This document shows positions 35,301-41,300 of a stretch of DNA of 64,000 bases, piece by piece (positions within the stretch are counted from its first letter, which is position 1; each line of letters begins with the position of its first letter). The position numbers and the translations under genes are program-made. The notes under the pieces were generated by a model. It was given only the letters and a program-made list of their open reading frames with translations, had not been told where the DNA came from and made no database searches. Source of the DNA: Heloderma charlesbogerti (taxonomy: Eukaryota > Chordata > Lepidosauria > Squamata > Helodermatidae); the NCBI GenBank assembly GCA_026122225.1, contig JANEZZ010001570.1, positions 6,138,501 through 6,202,500 of the forward strand, read 5' to 3'.

Positions 35301-38300
35301 TAGTCTTCCCTATGTTCCATTGAGCATATTTAACTGCCTTGAAGGCCTGTTGTGTCTTTGTACATGGGTATGTCTTCGTGTGGTGCAGAGTGGTAGGCGG
35401 CAGTATTGCAACTGAAACTCTCCCCACGACCTGAGTTGGATCCCAGCGGAAGCTGGGTCTCGGGTAGCTGGCAGAGGTTGACTCAGCCCTCCATCCTTCC
35501 GAGGTCGGTAAAATGAATACCCAGCTTGCTGGGGGAAAGGTAATCATGACTGGGGAAGGCAATGGCAATCCACCCCGCTATAGTCTGCCATGAAAACGCC
35601 AGCTTAAGCGGCGTCCCTCTAGGAGTCAGCAATGACTCGGTGCTTGCACTGGAGGAACCTTTCCTTTTTTTCCTTTCAAGGGGTTATGGAACTTGTTTTT
35701 TTATTAGCGTCTGTCAAAGGTATCACATATGGTCTCCAAAAAGACCTGTTTTCAGTTTTACAAAGTGCTAAGGAACATCCTTATGTACCCAATTATCTTT
35801 TTGAACCTTAATGAATGTTTATAGGGGTATAGCTTATTGCTGAACCAGACCCTAGATTAATTTTTACATCACGTAAACCAAACTTCCATCTGTTTATCAC
35901 AACCATGCATGAGTAGGTAATAACTCAAAGACTTGTCCACATGGTGCCGTTATACTGCTGAAGCTAACTGGGGTGTGAGACCATCTGGGAACCACATGAA
36001 AGCTACTCTGAGCTTTTTGGAGGAAGAGCACAGTGTAAATGCAATAAATAAGGAAATAATAAGAATTAAAAGAAACACGGGGCTCAGAGAGTCTAAGGAT
36101 GAGTGTACATGTCCAATACAGCCTCCATGCAGTCATATCTACCTGCCCTTGGATACTGGATGTGCTTCCACCTGGACTCTTGTGGAAGACTATTTTGTAA
36201 ACTCATATGTACTTGTGTGCACAAGTACATATGAGTGCCATGACTGAGGGGTTGGTTATGTCTCCTAGGTGTGGCAATTGAGTATACTGTTTCTGCACAA
36301 TTCCTCTTCCATACAACATGTGGCCTTGCACCCATAAAGAGTTCTTAAGTGATCATGTGAAAGCCACAGCAAGCTTGTCAACTGGCCCTAAGATTCAAAA
36401 ACTTCCCAATTATGAAATGAGAGGAGAATCAGTCTCCTTAATCTCTCTGTAAACCGTAATATTGGTGCCAGATTTGGCTTGTATTTCTTCATTTCATGAA
36501 CCTTTTGCCTGAAATAATACCAAGTGAAATACATCACAAAAGCTTGCGTTACCCACAACAGCATTTGAAATAAAAACATATAAGAGTGACAGTATAAAAA
36601 TAACCTGACATAGAATAGCAGCATGGGGCATTTATGAAATATCTAACATCTTTGAAGCTGGTGCTTGAACTCGAATTAGCCTTAGCTTATCCCTGTGTTA
36701 GGTTGCTAGAATGTAAGGTTGTGCTAAGGCCCATTTTGGAAATACCTCAAGTTATAGCTCCTCCCTGCAAATATTGCTTTACCAAATTATATTATTATTT
36801 ATTTTCTCTATCCCACAAAATATGTACTTTAACCATTAGCTCAAACATTACTGCACAAAAATCTTACTGTTGCATTCAAAATGTAACATTTTGGTGCCGT
36901 ATTTGAATACAGAGCTTCAGGTTGGCTACATTTCAGCCAGCGATGTTGTTTGGAGGGAACTTAGCCATGTGTTAGTTTGGGACAAATATTTTTAATAATT
37001 TGTTACATTGTGAAGCTGTAATGATGATGTGTGGTGTGCAGTGGAGGCTGGTGGCTCCAATGTCATTGGTCAGTGAATCTGCTCTGGGTTTCAGTCAGAA
37101 CTCTAAAGGAGCTATCCAAGGTCCATACCTTGGATAGCTCCTTTGAGTTCTGACTGAAACCCGGAGCAGATTCACCACCTCACTGATATCGGAGCCACGA
37201 GGCTCCACTGGTGGTGTGCCAGTTAATTCATCTCTTTGGCAGGGTTGGGGGTTTTTTAGTGGGGGGAGCTAACAGTGTATGTCTTAATCAATTAGCTAAA
37301 GAAGCGGCTGCCTTTGGTCCTCTTCCAGCAGAAAGGAAAATTCCATTTCAAAAAGCAGATCTGGAAGGTAGGCAAATATTAAATCATGATAGCTGTTTTC
37401 ATCTAGTAGTTGTGTCTTTTCATGACATTTGACAGACAGAATTCAACTAAGCTAGTTAAGTTCTAGTAAGTTAAATTCTACTAGGGTTAAGGCTTAAGTT
37501 CTAGTAAGGTTAAGGCTTACTAGTCAAATCTAGTAAGGTTTTGTTTGGGTCTGTTGATAAAACCTAATCTTTTTTTATAGGGCGATAGTCATGCCTGCCC
37601 CTCCTTCAGGGGCTATACTCATGCCTGGCCCTCCTTCAGTTTTATCACCATCAGTCACACTCAGGATACCCATTACCTCCCCTAAAATTTAGGGCCTAAA
37701 TAAATCTTCTCATGCTTCTGTCTAGCCAGTCTTCCACTCTTGAGTTTGGGTCTAATTTATCATGTGTACCACTTCACATTTGACTTAGCTGGATTTCATT
37801 GTGCAGTTTTCAACCTGACTCCACAGTTTATCAAGACATATTCCTGAAATTATAAGATGAAGTACCTTGGCACACTGAGATTCTTTAAAAAAATTCAAAT
37901 CCTCCTTTCTAAGACCTTATCCAGGCAGCGTCATAGAATCATAGAATAGTAGGGTTGGAAGGGGCCTACAAGGCATCTCCCTCTACTGGTTTTATGCAGT
38001 TCCACCTAACCTAGTAATAGGGCAAAAGGGTACGGCAAGAAAGAAGTGATGCCTTCAGGGTAGGACTTTGGGGCAGAGGTCCAGGGCCCCACTCAACAAA
38101 ATAGGCAGGAGGACCCCCAATTTTTGATCAGAGGTGGCCCTTTCAATCAGGAACCTCTGGCCCTTCAAATGTTGCTGGACTACAACTCCCATCAGCCCCA
38201 GCCAGCATGGCTAATGCTCAGGGAAGAAAGGAGTTGTAGTCCAGCAACATCTGGAGGGCCACAGGTTTCCCATCCCTGTTTTAGATAGAGTTCTTGGATT

Positions 38301-41300
38301 GTATCCTTATTTGGTTTTTTATAACCACCACTTAGTTAAAAAGCAGGTTCATGCTTTGCATGTAACACAGCATCTTGTCTTTCCTTGTTCTGAACCCTCA
38401 ACTCCTATTTATGGACCTCATCTTAGTGGACTGCAGCTTCGGTCGAGGGTCTTGTGCCTGGCAGCAAGATGCAAATGACGACTTTGATTGGAATCCTGCA
38501 GATCACGATAATGGTAATTTAACTATGGCCTGGTTACAAAGAGCCCTGTATGTGACCAAAAGAAGATGAAAAACCTCTACTTGAGGGGTTGAGGTGGGGA
38601 CTAATTATTTTTCTTTCCCACTTCAGTCCTTTTCACCACATTGAATCCTACTCTGGAGGGGCTCCTAGCTTTTGGAAGCAGCTTGTCAAGGGGCACAAGG
38701 GACTGTGGTAGGAAAGGGGAAAAATCCCTGCTATGCATGTGGAATTCTATGCATAGCCCTTTGGAATTTGTCCTATGTAAAACATACATGTTGTCTCACC
38801 TATGTTTTATCTTTAAGAGTATTTGTTTCTGAAACTATTGGAATTCATCTCAGTAGCATACCTGGTCTTATTGTTTTAAATGTATACATTTATCTTCTCT
38901 TAACATTCATTCGAATGTTATTACTTTATAAATATTTATATTCCCTATATATGATCTTAAGTATCCCATAGAAGGGTTAATAAATTAAATAACTAAATAG
39001 GGCCTCTGCACGCATACTACACCTCACAGCAAAGCAACCAGGAGGTGGGCCTTCTCTGTGCTGGCACCCACTTCATGGAATGACTTCCTCACTGGTATTC
39101 AGGAGGCGCCAGCTGTAGCATGCTTTAGGCACCAACTAAATACCCATTTCTTTATGTAGGTCTTCCCTGAGTGAGATTGTGCTGCCCAATTTGTTTGCTT
39201 GTAATTATGATGCTGTATTCATTTTAATTAGTGTTAATGTTTTATTATTTTATATAACTATTTTAGCAATTATGATGTATTTTAATTATATTTTACTGTA
39301 TATCATAATGTATTTTAATATATTTAATTTTCTTGTAAGGTGCTTAGAGATATTTTTAAATACGTTCTGTGGTATATAAATATAATAAGATTAGTAGATA
39401 TCTAATGCCTCCATCTATGCAGTGGGATCAATGGATAGAACCCAGGGAGCTGGTTTATACATAAGATAGCGTGCCAGCTCAGATATAATGCTCTCAGTCT
39501 AATAATTGCTGGTTTACTGGATCAAAGTCAAGAGTTCTGCTAGCATGTTCCACCCACCCTTCTTTTATGTGCCATAATACAAAACTTCCTAGGTTTTATC
39601 CTATTATGTCTGAACCAGGAAATTATGCTTTAACCTGGGTTTGATATCCTGTGGTCAGAGATCAAACAACAGTTTCCCAGTTGAGATGTAACAGGAAATT
39701 GTGGTTTAACAAACCTTTGTATTAAGGTGCATGAGGGAAGGGAAAGACAAATGAGGGAGTGCACAGGCACAATGCTCATTCTCAGCCCAATAAACTTACA
39801 AGACTATTTAGATCACGGGTGGTGAACAGTTTTTTTTTGGGCGGGGGAATGACCCCCACCTACCCAGCCCTTTGTGGGCCAGATGATGTTGGGGTGTGAC
39901 CATGCCCCCCCCACATCAGGAGCATGATCGTGCCCCCTAATGTGATCTGGTCCCTGGCCGAAGTGCTGGCTGGAGCTCCAGCTGTCAGTTTGGCTGGAGA
40001 CCCACCTGGCACTTTGGCTAGGGACCAACATCATTGCATGCAGGCTTTCCCCAGCTGGGAAAAACTTGCATGCAGCAAAGCCACCCTGGCTGAATTTGTT
40101 ACATCTGAACCAGACTGCTATATGTTCAGTTCTGGTAAACAGACTAAAAGCCAATCTGTACATTATGCAGAAAGAAGTGGCAGACTGAGTCAGAATTCTA
40201 GACTGCACCACTTCAGACTGCAGGTGGGAGGAAAATGGATTTTTAAATGTTCTCTCACATGAAAAGCTCCTTGGCACTTCAGGAAAAAGACTGCCTTTCT
40301 CCCTCATGTGCTGATTTACTACACAGAGGATTCTTTTTCTTTACATGGGAGAGCATTAAAAAATAATGACACTGCCCCCTTCCCTCTGAATGTAGTATGT
40401 AGAATGGCTGAAGTACCCTTACGTATTTTAAGGGTGCATAATCAAAATAATTCCCTTTAATCACGGATTAACATGGTAAAACTACCCCTTTCCTGCAGTA
40501 GCTGGCCTTCAGCTTTTCATTTTATTTTCTACCTCAGTTTGTTATTAATATAATGGGTATTATATTTTTGTGGGGCTGAATAGATGTTTGGCACACTCCA
40601 ACATCCTATAGAAATAGAAAGCATGGAGAGTACAAATTCTATCACTGAGCTATGACAGGGGTAAGCAACTTGTGGCCAACCCAAATGTTTTGGCCTACAA
40701 CTCCCACAGTCCCTCACCATTGGCTATACTGGCTAGGACTGATGGGAGTTGAAGACCAAAACATTGGCGGTGGGGGACACACATTGCTCAGCCTGTCCTG
40801 TGGCAAGTTACTATAATATGCAGGATGAATAAAAAGTAACGTTCTGTTTCTCTCTTCTGAAATCCCCATATATATTTCTAGGTGATGGATATTACATGAC
40901 AGTACCAGCCTTCATGGGGCACAAGAAGGATGTTGGTCGTCTGAAACTTCTCCTCACTGACCTTGAGCCAAAGAGCATATATTGCTTGATTTTTAGTTAC
41001 CGACTTGCAGGAGAAAGGGTAGGGAAACTACGAGTAACTCTAGGCAGCACCGGTAGTAGTCCTTCCTGGGAACAGAACATGGGAGAAGATGAATGGTGGA
41101 GAACTGGACAAATTGAAGTACGCACAGCAGCTGAAACAGCGATGAATGTAAGTCAAAGGCTAAAAACCACACTGTAATTAATGACGAGCAGAACTAGATG
41201 CATGTCATGCAGGCTACTCCTTCATGACTACTACCCATGATGGCAATATGGTACTTCTAGATGCAGAGACAGCATGCTGCTGAATACTGCTTGCTGGGAG

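Noticed and set aside
37274..37295. Alternative acceptor AG at 37274-37275 for the short EGFL6 linker exon
   Set aside because: It would place an in-frame stop before the conserved KEAAAFG segment.
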